Source: Balanoglossus misakiensis (lineage: Eukaryota > Hemichordata). From it: a stretch of DNA of 64,000 nt. This document shows positions 49,101 through 57,942 of this stretch, in pieces. Within the stretch, counting starts at the first letter, position 1. Every line of letters starts with the position of its first letter. The stretch covers positions 806,001 to 870,000 of the forward strand of contig CM082587.2 of the NCBI GenBank assembly GCA_040954595.2. The letters are read 5' to 3'. Under the pieces are notes generated by a model. That model saw nothing but the letters and a program-made list of their open reading frames with translations. It searched no databases and was not told the origin of the DNA. Both the position numbers and the translations under genes were made by a program.

Positions 49101-52100
49101 TGTGCAATACTGATCGTAAAGTGGACTGAAAGAAAATATGAAGCAGTGTTAACACTGTGTCTCTTTTTGCTCACTCACAACCATATGTTCTGAAATGTGC
49201 AGCAGAAATCTGTGATATGATCTGATATGTATGAAAATTGTAGTAGAGAATTTCACTTACTTGCATTCATCAACTGGTCCTTCACAATCAAAACCATCAT
49301 ACAAACATTTCTCACTGTTACATTCTGGGTCACATCTGTCATCTTGGAACACTTCCCAACACTTAATAGACGTATCAGTGCAGTTTTCCCATGGAAGTAA
49401 TCCCAAGGAACAGTCTTTCCCATCCCAGGCACATTCGTAGGTATTGCATTCTTTCTGTGTACGGCAAAAGAATAATGAAGACTTGTCAAGAACTGCGAAA
49501 TCATTCATCACAAAAGTAATAATCACGAACTACGGTGGTGAAAAGGGTTAAACTGATCAAAAATAATCCATAAGCTTTAACTAAGTCTTACATCACATAT
49601 TCCATTGCCATGTTTGGCGCTGCAACCAGGAATGGGACATTCCCGTTCCGTCATGACTTCAGTCGGGACGACAGGCGGTGGTTGTGGCGTAGCTGGTCTC
49701 CCGATGCCCCCTGGGAAGTTTGGATCGAAGACATGGCACTGGACACCGTTGTACTTGGGTGGACACTCGCACTGATAATATCCGTATTCATCTTGGCATA
49801 TTCCACCGTTCTTACAGGGGGATGATGCACACTCATTGATGACGTCTAACTGACAGTTGTCACCAATCATTCCGGGTTTACAATGGCATCTGTAACTGGA
49901 TTCTGTCGGTTCACAAGTCCCACCATCCCCACACGGATTCGGTTGACAACGGCTTTCCAGCAAGTGGCACTCACTGCCTGTATAACCCTGCAAAATCACA
50001 AGAAATTCTCAAAGTCAATCTGTGTACATCTCTGAAAGATCTGAGGAACTTTTCAAAATGAAGATGGCAAAGGCAGAACATTACAACATTACGGATGAGC
50101 AGTTACTTACAGGTTGGCATTCACAGACATAACCATGTCCAATGTCAGTGCATCCTCCATTGACACAAGGATTTGGATGACAGAAATCCACTTCTAACTC
50201 ACACTTTTGACCTGAGAAGAAGACGGAGAGTAAAAGTTAGCAAATTACAATAAATTTCATGTTTTATTTCAGGAGGGGGATCCCTTTGATAGATACTTGC
50301 ATATCCCTCATACACATTGATACAGATAATCATTCCATTACTTAATCAAACTCAGGGAAACTCGACACAGAACTGTCAACAGCTATACTCACAGTTCTTG
50401 TTATTAACAGAAAGACTGATGCAATACTCAACTTCATGGAGAATTTCAAATGTGAAACTTTACCTGTATATCCCACTTTGCAATCACAGCGGTACTCATT
50501 AACAAGTTGTACACAGTCTTGTGTACCAATCGCAGAGCACGGGTTAGAGAGACACTCATTAACATCCCCTTCACACCGTGTTCCAACAAAACCCGGATGA
50601 CAGATACACACAAAGCCACCAACACGATCTTCACACTCTCCCCCATGGTGACATGCACCTGGGTAGCAGTCATCGGGGTTGATATCACAATTGTCACCTG
50701 ACAAATATACAAAATATTGAGTTAATGTCATTATATCACATATCTTTGACTACAGGCAATGAATATTAGCAAAGAAATTCGAACAATACCATTATGTTAT
50801 AGGTGTACTTACCAAGAGTTCCTGAGGGACAAGAGCACTTGTAGCTGTCCACCAAATCATGACAGACCCCACCATTTTTACACGGAGAGCTACTGCAGTC
50901 ATCAATATTGACTTCACAGTTATCTCCAGTGAAACCTCTCCGGCAGGAACATGTATATGTTCCAATTTCACTGAAGCATTCGCCACCATTCTGGCAAGGA
51001 ACAGACTGGCATTCATCAATCTCAAACTGGCAATAGCTTCCCTCGTAACCAGTGACACACTCACAATAATGGCTGTCGACAGTGTTGACGCAGGTTCCAC
51101 CATGCTGACACAACTCTTGCAATGACATTCCTGGAGAGCAGAGAATCATGTTAATCAGTTGTGGTGTCAGATCTCGACTTAATTACAAGAACTTTTTACA
51201 AGCACCTATTGCATACGGTATGTCTAGGACTTTCTGACATTAACACTATCTGAAATTGAATGACTGGATTACCTTTGTTTTCCGCAGCTACAGCACAAGA
51301 AACCATGGTAACATCGCACAACAAGCCAGTCCATCCAGGTAGACATGCACAGGTGTACTCTGCACCAACCTGGTTGCATGTTGCACCATTGCGACACATA
51401 TTGTCTTGCCCACTGCACCAGTCTCTGACAGTCTGTAAGGGCAGAGTTAAGAATATGAACATGTTAACACAGAAAGCACAAGGGGCTGATCTTTTGCAAA
51501 GTTGTTTTGCCTGTTGGATGATTTATAGAATAAAATACAGCCCACTGAGAAGACAATGTACATCGGGGCAACCTCTATCTGTCCATACACCCTTCTCCTT
51601 AGTCTAGCGCCCTCACACAGCCATTATGAGTTGAAGTTGACCAATCACATCAATGGTTTTTCCCTATTGGCCTTGCTTTGAATTCAAATGCATGATGAGG
51701 GCAATAGACTTGTGAAAAGAGTGTACAGCATACAAGTAACACATGTAACCCATCAGTAGTATGACAAGAGAAATTCTGAGTTTCAGGCCGACTAACCTCA
51801 CAGAGGGTTCCATAGAATCCCGGCGGGCAATTACATCGGAAGAAGCCGGATTGATCGATGCATGTTGCACCATTCAAACAGGGATTGGATTCACATTCAT
51901 TGACATGGTACTGACAGTTGGGGCCTTTGTAGCCTCGCTTGCAGAGACAGGTGTAAGAGTTGACTTCATCAATACAAGTACCACCATACATACAGGAACT
52001 GAAAATAGTCAAAGAAGGTGTGATTAGTTGAGGCTAAGCATGCTTGATTTCAAACAAGTTTCCTTGGTAATATTAAAATTCCCTGCAAAAGTGTTCCTCA

Positions 52101-55100
52101 ACATGGTTGTACAAACTCTGTACCACTTCTGACATCATCATATATCAATGTCTCAAATTTTGACCAGCCTGGTTCTCAAGAGTAAAGAAAACCCCATGAA
52201 GGACATCTTACCTGTCTGTACAGTCCATATCATTTGTCTGACAATAAGTCCCACTAAATCCCAACGGACATGTACATGTAAAACTGTCCACATAATCGTT
52301 ACACGTGGCGCCATTCATACAGGGATCGGATGAACATTCATCAACTTCAACATTGCAATTCTTCTCCGTAAAACCAGGCACACAGGCACACTGATAGTCT
52401 TCAATCTCATCAATGCAAGTGCCACCATTCTGACAGGGATCTGATTGCAAAGAAAACAATGGTTAGGTTTCATTAATTTAACCCTTCCACCACCATGGTT
52501 CAGTCCAAATTTATTGATTTCCAAATCTATTGAGTTGGGACTCTCCCAGAGTTCATTTCATTTTCACAGATCTATCAAGAAGCGCTCTAACCCTGAAAAC
52601 CTTGCAAGTCAGTTTTCGTCTCACCTGGATCACAATCATCGATATTATTTTCACAGTTGTCTCCATCGTATCCACCCATACAGCGACAGAGATAGGATCC
52701 ATGGGTGTTGCGACAGGTTGCTCCATTCTGGCATGGTGAAAATGCGCATTCATCCACATCATCTGCACAACGCATACCTTGGAATCAAAGTGATTGAGAA
52801 TGGACATTAGCACAGTGTTTCAAGCAAGGAGTGTGTTTATCAAATGTACATGAAAGTGTGATGAACAAACCACAAACTGCAACAAGATTTATCCTTAGAT
52901 GTGAAAGCATATGTGTGCCATACATTGGGCTCATATAATAACTTGTAAGTGATTAGTAATAGGGTTCAACTATGTCTCAAGAAACATTACCTGTAAATCC
53001 ACCAACACAGGAACAGGTATAATCCTGGTAAGTCGGAGTGGGTACACAGGAAGCTCCATTCTCACATCCGTGGTTGACACAAGGATCCAGCATATCTTGG
53101 CAGAAGCTACCAGTGTAAGGGGGGTTACAAACACACATGAAGTCGTTGATAAGATCGATGCAAGAGGCCCCATTCGCACACGGTTCCATCTCACAGTCAT
53201 CAATATTGGTCTCGCAGTTGACTCCAGAGAAACCAGTCGTACAGGAACAGTTGTAACCGTTCAAATAATCACGGCAAACTCCGCCATGTTGACACGGGTT
53301 AGATGAACATTCATCGAAATCAATCTCGCATCTCTGTCCCGCATATCCAGAAAGGCACCGACACGAAAATTCATTAACTCCATCCACGCATGTGCCACCA
53401 TTAACACATGGATCACTGGAGCATTCATCAACATCAGAGAGACACAAGGCATCGTAATATCCTGGTGGACAATCGCAGGTGAAACTGTTGATTCCATCGA
53501 TACATACTCCTCCATTAGCACAGGGGTTACTGCTGCATTCATTGACGTTGATTTGACAGAGATGACCACGATAGCCGGGTGCACAGTAACACATGTAAGA
53601 ATTGATCTGATCCTGACATGTGGCTTGGTTTTGACAAGGATTACTGGCACATTCATTAACGTTAATCTCACAGTCATCACCTGTGTGGCAAAAAAAGTTT
53701 ACGTATTAAAATCACTACACAAAGAAATCACCATTAGCTTTAACCCTCTCACCCCTATTTCCCTGTATAGAGGGATCCAACTTTCCCACAGAAAACAATG
53801 AAGTTGGACCAAACCATGGTGGTGAAAGGGTTAAGTATGGGTTATCCCAGGTTATACGTAAAACAGGAGTGTACAAGTCTTATTTGCAGGATATCAGATA
53901 TAGGTTAAGTATGGGTATAGCTACTTGTATTAATGTGAATTATTTCTTCAGTGTACCATGGCACAGACTTATTTGTTAAGATGTAAGTAACACCACCAAT
54001 TCTAATTGTCCACTACTGTCAAACATTTCCCGCCTTCTCATAAATTGGCACAGACTCTAAAATTGGTCAGAATTTCCCTCTCTCTTCTTGTAACTCTGTT
54101 TTTAAACTTTCTTTCAAAGTTTTAGTTTTTGCCTAACTGTCCGACATTGTGATTCCAATTAACTTTCTGCCGAACTCTCTCACTCTTTCTGCTAACACAC
54201 AATCAGATTTTCTGCTTAACTGTTCCGACATTACTTGCCTAACTTGGGGCTAGGGAAGCTCATGCATGATCTCAAACACCTCCCCTCTTTCCTACTTGGT
54301 CTTGCACAATTTTGACAACACAGTTCCACTTACCAGTGATACCAGTGACACAGTCACACCTATATCCGTTGATCTGATCAGTGCAAGTTCCACCAAACTT
54401 GCATGGATTACTGGCACACTCATTTATTTGAATATCGCAGTCTTTTCCCTGATATCCAGGATGGCAACTACATGTGTACATGTTGACACCATCCTGACAG
54501 TCGCCATGGACACAAGGAGATGGATTGCAGTCATCTATATTGGTTTCACAGTATCTACCAGTAAAACCTAGACGAAAGAATTCACGAGAAGAATTTCACA
54601 TTACTTTGCTGTCAATCTCAAACTCAGAGGTTTGTCTACAAGTTTCAGAATATTGAATTTAAAAGTTGCAGAGAGCGATACCGGAAGGAAGCTTTCATAC
54701 CTCGAATACACTGACAGATGAAGCCATTGACACGATCGACACAAGTTGCACCATGTTGACACGGAGCTGGAGCACACTCATCGATGACGATTTCACAGTT
54801 GCGTCCTTGATATCCAGCTGTACACTCACAATAGTATTGGTTGATATCGTCGATGCAGTATCCTCCATTCTGACACGGGTCGCTATCACATTCATCGATA
54901 TCGATTTCACAGTTAATGCCTCTATACCCTGTAAATACAAACAGTTTTTATGTTGGAAGACCTTTTCTGGGTTATTGTCAAGAAAATACAGTTTACTGAT
55001 AGATTCGAAGGTGACTGGGGGCTTTTTTCAAAAGTTGTGACACTTCATACAATACAGAGTATGACACAGTGGATTAAAACATGATATGTCGAAGGAATGT

Positions 55101-57942
55101 CTTTAAATTTTTTTGAAATCTTTGTTTCTACTTTCCGTAACTTAACTGATGCTCAAGGCCTTTCTAAGACCAGTATAAAATTCATAATTCGACATCTTTT
55201 TGGTTTCCCAATCTCCAAGTATCTGCTGAGGTACCCACCTGGCATACAAACACAAGTAAAACGCCCAGTTCCATCCAGGCAAGTTCCATGATTCAAACAC
55301 GGCCACGATGCACACTCATTGATGTTGACTTCACAGCGTGGACCAGTGTATCCAACAGCACATTCGCATCGGAAAGTTCCTGGTTCATTGACGCATCTGC
55401 CACCATGCTCACAGGGATCGTACTCTGTAGTTCATAGAATAAAAATAAATAAATCAGTTGTCTGTCTTCTGCACAATATATATCATCTCTCTTTTCACAC
55501 TGCAGACCAAAATGGCAGAACACAATTCAGGGAAGATAACACTCACCTGTGTCACATTCATCAATATCAGTACTGCAGTCTGTTCCGTTATATCCATTGG
55601 GACACGTGCAAACTGCATCGCCAGAGTCCGGGATGGTGTCGCAGGTAGCACCAGGATGGCAAGGGTTGCTAACGCATGCATCGTCCAGGTGGCACAACAA
55701 GCCTGTCTTACCAGGTGCACACTCGCATACAAACGATCCAACCCTGTCGTGACATGTACCACCGAAATAGCACTCTGCGTTGGCGCAATCGTCGATGTTC
55801 TCACTGCAGTCGTCTGCTGTCCAGCCACTGACACAGACACACATGTAACTACCTGGACTGTTGAAGCAGGTCCCGCCGTTCTTACACAGATTGTGATTCA
55901 AAGCACACTCATCCACATCCAATGTACAATGTTGACCTATAATATCAAATTACAAATTCAATGTTAACCTATTTCAGTATCAGACTTGCTCTCGATAAAT
56001 CATTTTCACTGGTGAAGTAAAAAGCCATTCTTATGTATTTTGTAAAAATGTATGTATGCATAAAGACATATAAAACAAAAAATGATCTTAGAAGCCAAAC
56101 ATCTAAACCTTTGTGCACTATGAATGTTAAACACAAGGCTCAACCCACATGTAATGTATCCAACTGAAACAAAACTGCCAAGTGTCAAGTTACAAAGCAA
56201 CATACAATGAATGAATTTAGAAGAAGACGTACCTGTATATGAGCTTGGACAATCACAAGTGTAGTCATTGACTCCATCAATACATGTTCCTCCGTTCATA
56301 CACTCATGATTGATGCAATCATCTATGTTGATCTCGCAGTCATGACCAGTGAAACCTACAAGAGAAATGGAAACAACACCAAAACATATTGAATAGTTCA
56401 GTATAAATCATTGAAACTGTGGAGAAGAAAAAAACATGGTCCATCTATGCAGAGTTTTATACGTGAAAGCTTACAAACCTCGAGGGCAGGCACACTCATA
56501 GGTGAGAGTCCCAGTGACAATACATGTTCCTCCGTTAAGACAGCCAGATGGATTGCATGGTACGAAGATATACTCGCAGTGAAGGCCTCTGTATTGGGGT
56601 GTACACTGGCACTCGTATGAGCCATGTGTGTTCATACAGCTTCCACCATTCTGACATTGTGTTGGATACAGAATGCATTCATTGATGTCAATGTCGCAGG
56701 TGGATCCTGTAAATCCCACCGGACAGGTACACTGAAATCCATTCTGTGGCGAAGAATGACATGTTGCGCCATTCTGGCACGGGCTGTTGGCACATCGATC
56801 TATATCTTCACAGGTTGGACCTAAAAGTAATCAAATAAAATCATGATTACTGCCCTGAAAAGACTTTAATATTCGAGATTTTTAAATGTACAGATCAAAG
56901 GTACAGATTTCAATGCTGCATGTCATGTTTATCCGTCAGACAAAAGGAAAGAAATACTGAAGGTGTGAATATTGGAAGAGTGTAAACATTTCTGCTGTGA
57001 GTACCACACAGAAACCATAACAATTACTTTGGTTGTGTAGACTGTGCTTTCATCGTTTTTCTAAACGTGCAGTGAAAGAAATCCATTGTTTTGGATTTTT
57101 ACTGACATTGGCAGGTTTGCTACAGTACTTCATTTGTACTTATTAAGGGGACATTATCTGTAACTTTTGCCTTTTTCTGCATTTGCATCCCATGGCTGTT
57201 ACATGTACAGAGCATATCAATACTGGTAAAACTATTTTACTCTCATTCATTTCAAACCTCGGCTAGCGCCAATATTAAACAGATATTCAGTGGTTTGAGT
57301 GTATTTTTTTCCCCTTCTGAATAGCGACAAATGTTGATAAGGGGTGTGAAAAGGCCGACTGAATAACAGTTTCTCTGTTTTGGCAAACTTCCAGGGTTGA
57401 ACTGTTTACCTGGGCTGGGGGCATTAGAATACCCATTATCAAATTAGCAACATTGAGTACAGCCTCAGAATGTGAAATTCATCCCTTCTGCCTAGCGGTT
57501 CAGCTCTGTGCAGACTTTGAAACCGGTGTAACAGGGTTCACAATGCTCAGACTAGAGTCACTGGAAAATCCTGGCAGTCTCCAGGAGTTCCTTCACTGAT
57601 TTTCCAGGAAATATTTTGGGGGTAAAAACGACCCCTTTGCAAACCCTGCAATAAAGATAAGATGAGCACCAACCTGTAAAGCCAATTTGACATACACATC
57701 CGTATTGGTTCAGAGATCCCCTCAGTTCACAAGTCCCACCATTCCTGCACGGCTCCGTGTCACAGATCGACTCATCACGGTATTCACAAAGAGTACTGGA
57801 GTAGCCAATGGGACAATTACAGGAAAAACGTGCGTCATGGGTACTGATTGCAACAATGCAGGTACCGCCATTCGTGCAGGGGTTGTTGGGGGCACATGGA
57901 TCTGGGAACTGACAGGTCTCGCCAACATATCCTGTCACGCAA
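44607..57942 (-). CDS. Notch: Notch receptor (5' end missing)
   Basis: Single-pass receptor for DSL ligands on neighbouring cells; cleavage releases an intracellular domain that acts with CSL (RBPJ) in the nucleus. Twenty-seven exons, each with AG/GT borders, join with no frame error into 2534 residues and a TAA. Order: tail of EGF 1, EGF 2-36 (1 to about 1380), three LNR modules (about 1400-1510), NOD and NODP with a furin-type RVKR, the membrane span (about 1670-1690), a RAM motif QLWFPENF, a basic NLS, the ankyrin domain (about 1846-2060), a Gln-rich tail, and a C-terminal degron followed by WSSSSPHS. With the missing signal peptide and start of EGF 1 the protein would be about 2590 aa, like vertebrate NOTCH1. 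EGF 11-12, the ligand-binding pair, are intact. Exons are listed separately. The first exon or exons are probably outside the window. Confidence 0.97.
45105..45137 (-). repeat. Notch: Gln-coding repeat in the Notch tail
   Basis: Eleven codons (CAA and CAG mixed) encode Gln except one GAA. The mixed codons make the tract less prone to slippage than a pure CAG run, but length variation between individuals is plausible. It stands in the transactivation-like part of the intracellular domain. Confidence 0.85.
46253..46350 (-). CDS. Notch: Notch exon: ankyrin repeat 5
   Basis: [20 protein letters not shown] and [12 protein letters not shown]. The SALHW turn is characteristic of this Notch repeat. 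Acceptor gttgcctgcag, donor gtaaat; phase 1 in, phase 0 out. Confidence 0.95.
46491..46638 (-). CDS. Notch: Notch exon: ankyrin repeats 3-4
   Basis: [17 protein letters not shown] and [19 protein letters not shown], then [13 protein letters not shown]. It provides the surface that contacts CSL and Mastermind in known structures. Acceptor cttcacctacag, donor gtaagg. Confidence 0.95.
46809..46960 (-). CDS. Notch: Notch exon: ankyrin repeats 2-3
   Basis: [21 protein letters not shown] (repeat 2) and [18 protein letters not shown] (start of repeat 3), nearly the NOTCH1 sequence. Phase 1 in, phase 0 out. Confidence 0.95.
47082..47216 (-). CDS. Notch: Notch exon: ankyrin repeat 1
   Basis: 45 codons. 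[10 protein letters not shown] begins the ankyrin domain, then an acidic insert ([10 protein letters not shown]) and [10 protein letters not shown], as in NOTCH1 repeat 1. Acceptor ttgtacccaacag, donor gtaaca. Confidence 0.93.
47427..47628 (-). CDS. Notch: Notch exon: linker to the ankyrin domain
   Basis: A Ser/Thr- and Asp-rich linker, then [15 protein letters not shown] and [24 protein letters not shown], which match the TDHRQWTQQHLDAADL and TPPQGEVDADCMDVNVRGPDG blocks of NOTCH1. Phase 0 in, phase 1 out. Confidence 0.92.
47777..47906 (-). CDS. Notch: Notch exon: linker after RAM
   Basis: 44 codons of linker, with an acidic and Asn/Ala-rich stretch ([15 protein letters not shown]), then PEPMKKRIK, a second basic patch. 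It corresponds to the region containing QNEWGDEDLETKKFR in NOTCH1 but is weakly conserved. Phase 2 in, phase 0 out. Confidence 0.85.
48058..48304 (-). CDS. Notch: Notch exon: membrane span, S3 site, RAM and NLS
   Basis: After a Gly-rich juxtamembrane stretch comes one hydrophobic helix ([20 protein letters not shown]). It ends in GVLV, where gamma-secretase cuts between Gly and Val in studied Notch proteins. A basic stop-transfer (ARKRK) and the RAM motif QLWFPENF for CSL binding follow, then the basic cluster [14 protein letters not shown], a likely NLS. Confidence 0.95.
48448..48599 (-). CDS. Notch: Notch exon: NODP domain
   Basis: [20 protein letters not shown] with its two cysteines, then [13 protein letters not shown], match the second half of the heterodimerisation domain. 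The S2 (ADAM) site would lie just beyond, next to the membrane. Acceptor gctgtgttttcag, donor gtaagt. Confidence 0.92.
48766..49125 (-). CDS. Notch: Notch exon: LNR 3 and NOD with furin site
   Basis: LNR 3 ([18 protein letters not shown] to DGFDC), then the NOD domain ([30 protein letters not shown]). At the end is RVKR (48780-48791), matching the furin consensus RxKR at the S1 position. The chain would be cut there into a heterodimer. Phase 2 at both ends. Confidence 0.94.
48780..48791 (-). other. Notch: Furin-type S1 cleavage site in Notch
   Basis: The codons read Arg-Val-Lys-Arg, followed by Glu-Ala. The RxKR pattern, its position between NOD and NODP and the neighbouring sequence fit the S1 site of NOTCH1 (RQRR in that protein). 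Confidence 0.8.
49261..49454 (-). CDS. Notch: Notch exon: LNR 1 end and LNR 2
   Basis: It opens with [16 protein letters not shown], finishing LNR 1 with its calcium-binding acidic residues, then LNR 2 ([15 protein letters not shown] to DGFDC). The LNR modules cover the activating cleavage site in the resting receptor. Acceptor cgtacacag, donor gtaagt. Confidence 0.93.
49534..49551. mobile_element. End fragment of the same foldback element
   Basis: ggtggtgaaaagggttaa matches the right end of the 95-bp element with one extra A. It lies in the Notch intron between LNR 1 and LNR 2 exons. Alone it is short enough to be chance. Confidence 0.3.
49592..49987 (-). CDS. Notch: Notch exon: EGF 34 end, EGF 35-36, start of LNR 1
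   Basis: 132 codons. GYTGSEC ends EGF 34; EGF 35 is [11 protein letters not shown] 36 is INECASSPC, ending [19 protein letters not shown], as in vertebrate NOTCH before the negative regulatory region. After a proline-rich linker ([11 protein letters not shown]), LNR 1 begins ([16 protein letters not shown]). Phase 0 at both ends. Confidence 0.94.
50111..50211 (-). CDS. Notch: Notch exon: EGF 34
   Basis: A short exon of 101 bases. GQKCELEV closes EGF 33, then [14 protein letters not shown] opens EGF 34, running to CECQP. The loop between cysteines 2 and 3 lacks one residue compared with neighbours (NGGC, not NGGTC). Acceptor tcttctcag, donor gtaagt; phase 1 in, phase 0 out. Confidence 0.88.
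50464..50697 (-). CDS. Notch: Notch exon: EGF 32-33
   Basis: 78 codons. EGF 32 (PDDCYPGAC) and EGF 33 (VNECLSNPC followed by SAIGTQDC, a spacing also found in NOTCH1 EGF 33). Acceptor atatttgtcag, donor gtaaag. Confidence 0.93.
50813..51130 (-). CDS. Notch: Notch exon: EGF 29-31
   Basis: 106 codons. It continues EGF 29 ([13 protein letters not shown]), then EGF 30 (IDECQSVPC) and EGF 31 (IDDCSSSPC), ending in SGTLG. Acceptor ctgctctccag, donor gtaagt. Confidence 0.93.
51273..51432 (-). CDS. Notch: Notch exon: EGF 28 and start of EGF 29
   Basis: EGF 28 starts [12 protein letters not shown], keeping the tryptophan before the first cysteine seen in NOTCH1. EGF 29 begins with [11 protein letters not shown], the family's unusual long first loop. 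Phase 0 in, phase 1 out. Confidence 0.92.
51797..51998 (-). CDS. Notch: Notch exon: EGF 26-27
   Basis: It completes EGF 26 (SSCMYGGTC) and encodes EGF 27 (VNECESNPC) to its last cysteine. Acceptor gactattttcag, donor gttagt; phase 2 in, phase 0 out. Confidence 0.92.
52212..52440 (-). CDS. Notch: Notch exon: EGF 24-26
   Basis: It completes EGF 24 (DPCQNGGTC), then EGF 25 (VDECSSDPC) and the first part of EGF 26 (DMDCTDS). EGF 24-29 correspond to the Abruptex region of the fly protein. Phase 1 in, phase 2 out. Confidence 0.92.
52478..52508. mobile_element. Fragment of the same foldback element
   Basis: ttaacccttccaccaccatgg followed by ttcagtccaa matches one end of the 95-bp element read in reverse complement. 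It sits in the short Notch intron between the EGF 24 exons, about 40 bases from the acceptor. Confidence 0.45.
52625..52777 (-). CDS. Notch: Notch exon: EGF 23 and start of EGF 24
   Basis: 51 codons. MRCADD closes EGF 22, then VDECAFSPC (EGF 23) and IDDCDP, the beginning of EGF 24. Acceptor ttgattccaag, donor gtgaga. Confidence 0.9.
52991..53680 (-). CDS. Notch: Notch exon: EGF 17-22
   Basis: 230 codons, the longest EGF exon here. Six modules start at [45 protein letters not shown] and [12 protein letters not shown] 22 is the non-calcium type, as in NOTCH1. The size indicates that introns separating these modules in other animals are absent. Donor gtaatg. Confidence 0.93.
53740..53834. mobile_element. 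MITE-like foldback element in a Notch intron
   Basis: This 95-bp element begins ttaaccctctcacc and ends ggtgaaagggttaa, inverted repeats matching at 13 of 14 positions. An inner stem pairs tccaactt with aagttgga. It ends in TTAA at both sides, so the TTAA could be part of a target duplication. Related copies or fragments lie at 42524-42624, 49534-49551 and 52478-52508. It has no coding capacity. Confidence 0.65.
54334..54567 (-). CDS. Notch: Notch exon: EGF 15-16
   Basis: 78 codons. EGF 15 ([15 protein letters not shown]) has the shortened loop between cysteines 2 and 3 that is also seen in vertebrate EGF 15. EGF 16 is INECASNPC. Acceptor ttcgtctag, donor gtaagt. Confidence 0.92.
54701..54928 (-). 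CDS. Notch: Notch exon: EGF 13-14
   Basis: 76 codons. YRGINCEI closes EGF 12; EGF 13 is [10 protein letters not shown] and EGF 14 is [10 protein letters not shown], both calcium-binding type. Acceptor tatttacag, donor gtatga, phase 1 at both ends. Confidence 0.92.
55239..55424 (-). CDS. Notch: Notch exon: EGF 11 and 12 (ligand-binding)
   Basis: 62 codons. It completes EGF 11 ([10 protein letters not shown]) and encodes EGF 12 ([10 protein letters not shown]), the pair that binds Delta/Jagged in studied Notch proteins. EGF 12 carries CASWPC, which fits the O-glucose site CxSxPC, and CLNHGTC, which fits the O-fucose site before the third cysteine. Confidence 0.92.
55547..55936 (-). CDS. Notch: Notch exon: EGF 8-10 and start of EGF 11
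   Basis: 130 codons. EGF 8 ([12 protein letters not shown]), EGF 9 ([10 protein letters not shown]) and EGF 10 (DDACVSNPC, not calcium-type, as in NOTCH1), then DIDECDT of EGF 11. The exon ends inside EGF 11, unlike most others that end at the last glycine of a module. Donor gtgagt. Confidence 0.93.
56233..56355 (-). CDS. Notch: Notch exon: EGF 7
   Basis: 41 codons. FTGHDCEI closes EGF 6, then [10 protein letters not shown] begins EGF 7. Acceptor ttctcttgtag, donor gtacgt, phase 1 at both ends. Confidence 0.92.
56479..56820 (-). CDS. Notch: Notch exon: EGF 4-6
   Basis: 114 codons. It completes EGF 3 with PTCED, then EGF 4 (IDRCANSPC), EGF 5 ([12 protein letters not shown], calcium-binding type) and EGF 6 (FVPCNPSGC). 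Acceptor cttttag, donor gtttgt, phase 1 at both ends. Confidence 0.93.
57674..57942 (-). CDS. Notch: Notch exon: EGF 1 tail to EGF 3
   Basis: It starts after the acceptor ttttcattacag in phase 2 with [10 protein letters not shown], the end of EGF 1, then encodes EGF 2 (six cysteines, from DPCAPNNPC) and most of EGF 3. The donor gttggt splits a glycine codon. The length and borders match the third coding exon of vertebrate NOTCH genes, which is why two short exons are expected upstream. Confidence 0.92.

Noticed and set aside
55458-55967. Long + strand open frame of 169 codons
   Set aside because: It is antisense to Notch EGF 8-11 exons and crosses exon-intron borders. Several similar antisense frames accompany other EGF exons.
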